Source: Shinisaurus crocodilurus
Lineage: Eukaryota > Chordata > Lepidosauria > Squamata > Shinisauridae
Length of the DNA: 64,000 nt
Assembly (NCBI GenBank): GCA_021292165.1
Contig: CM037880.1
Location: forward strand, 180,131,085 to 180,195,084
Reading direction: 5' to 3'
Under the pieces are notes generated by a model, which searched no databases, was not told the DNA's origin, and saw only the letters and a program-made list of their open reading frames with translations. The translations under genes were made by a program, and so were the position numbers. This document shows positions 63,953-64,000 of this stretch, in pieces (within the stretch, counting starts at the first letter, position 1; each line of letters opens with the position of its first letter).

Positions 63953-64000
63953 TTACTGCGAAAGTGGTTCTGATAGGCTCACTGAGCTGAATCTGGAAGT

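Larger units (their letters stand above)
62735..64000. other. repeat-poor stretch, candidate regulatory DNA
   Basis: No interspersed repeat recognised apart from a (GCT)n-(GGT)n microsatellite at 63691-63727. The composition is balanced and motif-rich, as in conserved enhancers near developmental genes. No gene is supported. Confidence 0.3.

Overview
The window looks like nuclear DNA of a squamate reptile (lizard or snake). The evidence is its repeat content: Sauria-type tRNA SINEs with a LINE-like 3' tail, CR1-clade and L2-clade LINEs, many short palindromic DNA transposons, hAT-type and Tc1/mariner-type non-autonomous elements, and microsatellites. There are no operons, no compact coding and no prokaryotic signals. 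I found no host protein-coding exon, rRNA or true tRNA gene. Every reading frame I could recognise belongs to a transposable element, so the window is most likely intergenic DNA (a gene desert) or a very long intron.

Layout. 1-9.0 kb: old SINE and MITE debris, two foldback palindromes (3.65-3.81 and 3.95-4.06 kb), a hAT element with a perfect 8-bp target-site duplication (5.76-6.74 kb), and a CR1/L3-like LINE with an internal inverted block (7.68-9.03 kb). 9.1-12.7 kb: an almost intact L2-clade LINE whose 953-codon frame carries endonuclease and reverse transcriptase; only a small deletion near its C-terminus shifts the frame. 12.7-21 kb: MITEs, SINEs and sparse old sequence. 21.2-23.8 kb: a 5'-truncated CR1 LINE on the minus strand with several frame breaks. 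25.1-34.7 kb: Sauria SINEs, a ~0.9-kb long-inverted-repeat element, a 65/3/65 near-perfect palindrome, a probable solo LTR (27.15-27.91 kb), an L2 fragment, and a block of AACCCA-rich MITEs. 34.7-39.5 kb: mostly unique-looking DNA. 39.5-43.3 kb: one old minus-strand L2 carrying at least four later insertions. 43.3-51 kb: two-part SINE/CR1 chimeras, MITEs and long repeat-poor stretches. 51-60.6 kb: L2 relics, a third hAT copy, two solo LTRs with 5-bp duplications, nested MITEs and interrupted SINEs. 60.6-64 kb: one large unclassified repeat, then repeat-poor sequence with a consensus PBX-MEIS/PREP site.

How the parts relate. The LINEs are the likely source of retrotransposition enzyme for the SINEs: Sauria SINEs have a LINE-like tail, and the 5S-headed SINEs end in a CR1 tail. 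The hAT-derived elements keep at most the C-terminal end of a transposase, so they would have depended on a full-length relative elsewhere. Insertions within insertions let relative ages be read in several places. I did not find a new defence, biosynthetic or regulatory system. The most unusual items are the 5S-CR1 chimeric SINE, the tandemly duplicated hAT locus, the in-place inversion in a LINE, the long foldback element, and the three solo LTRs.
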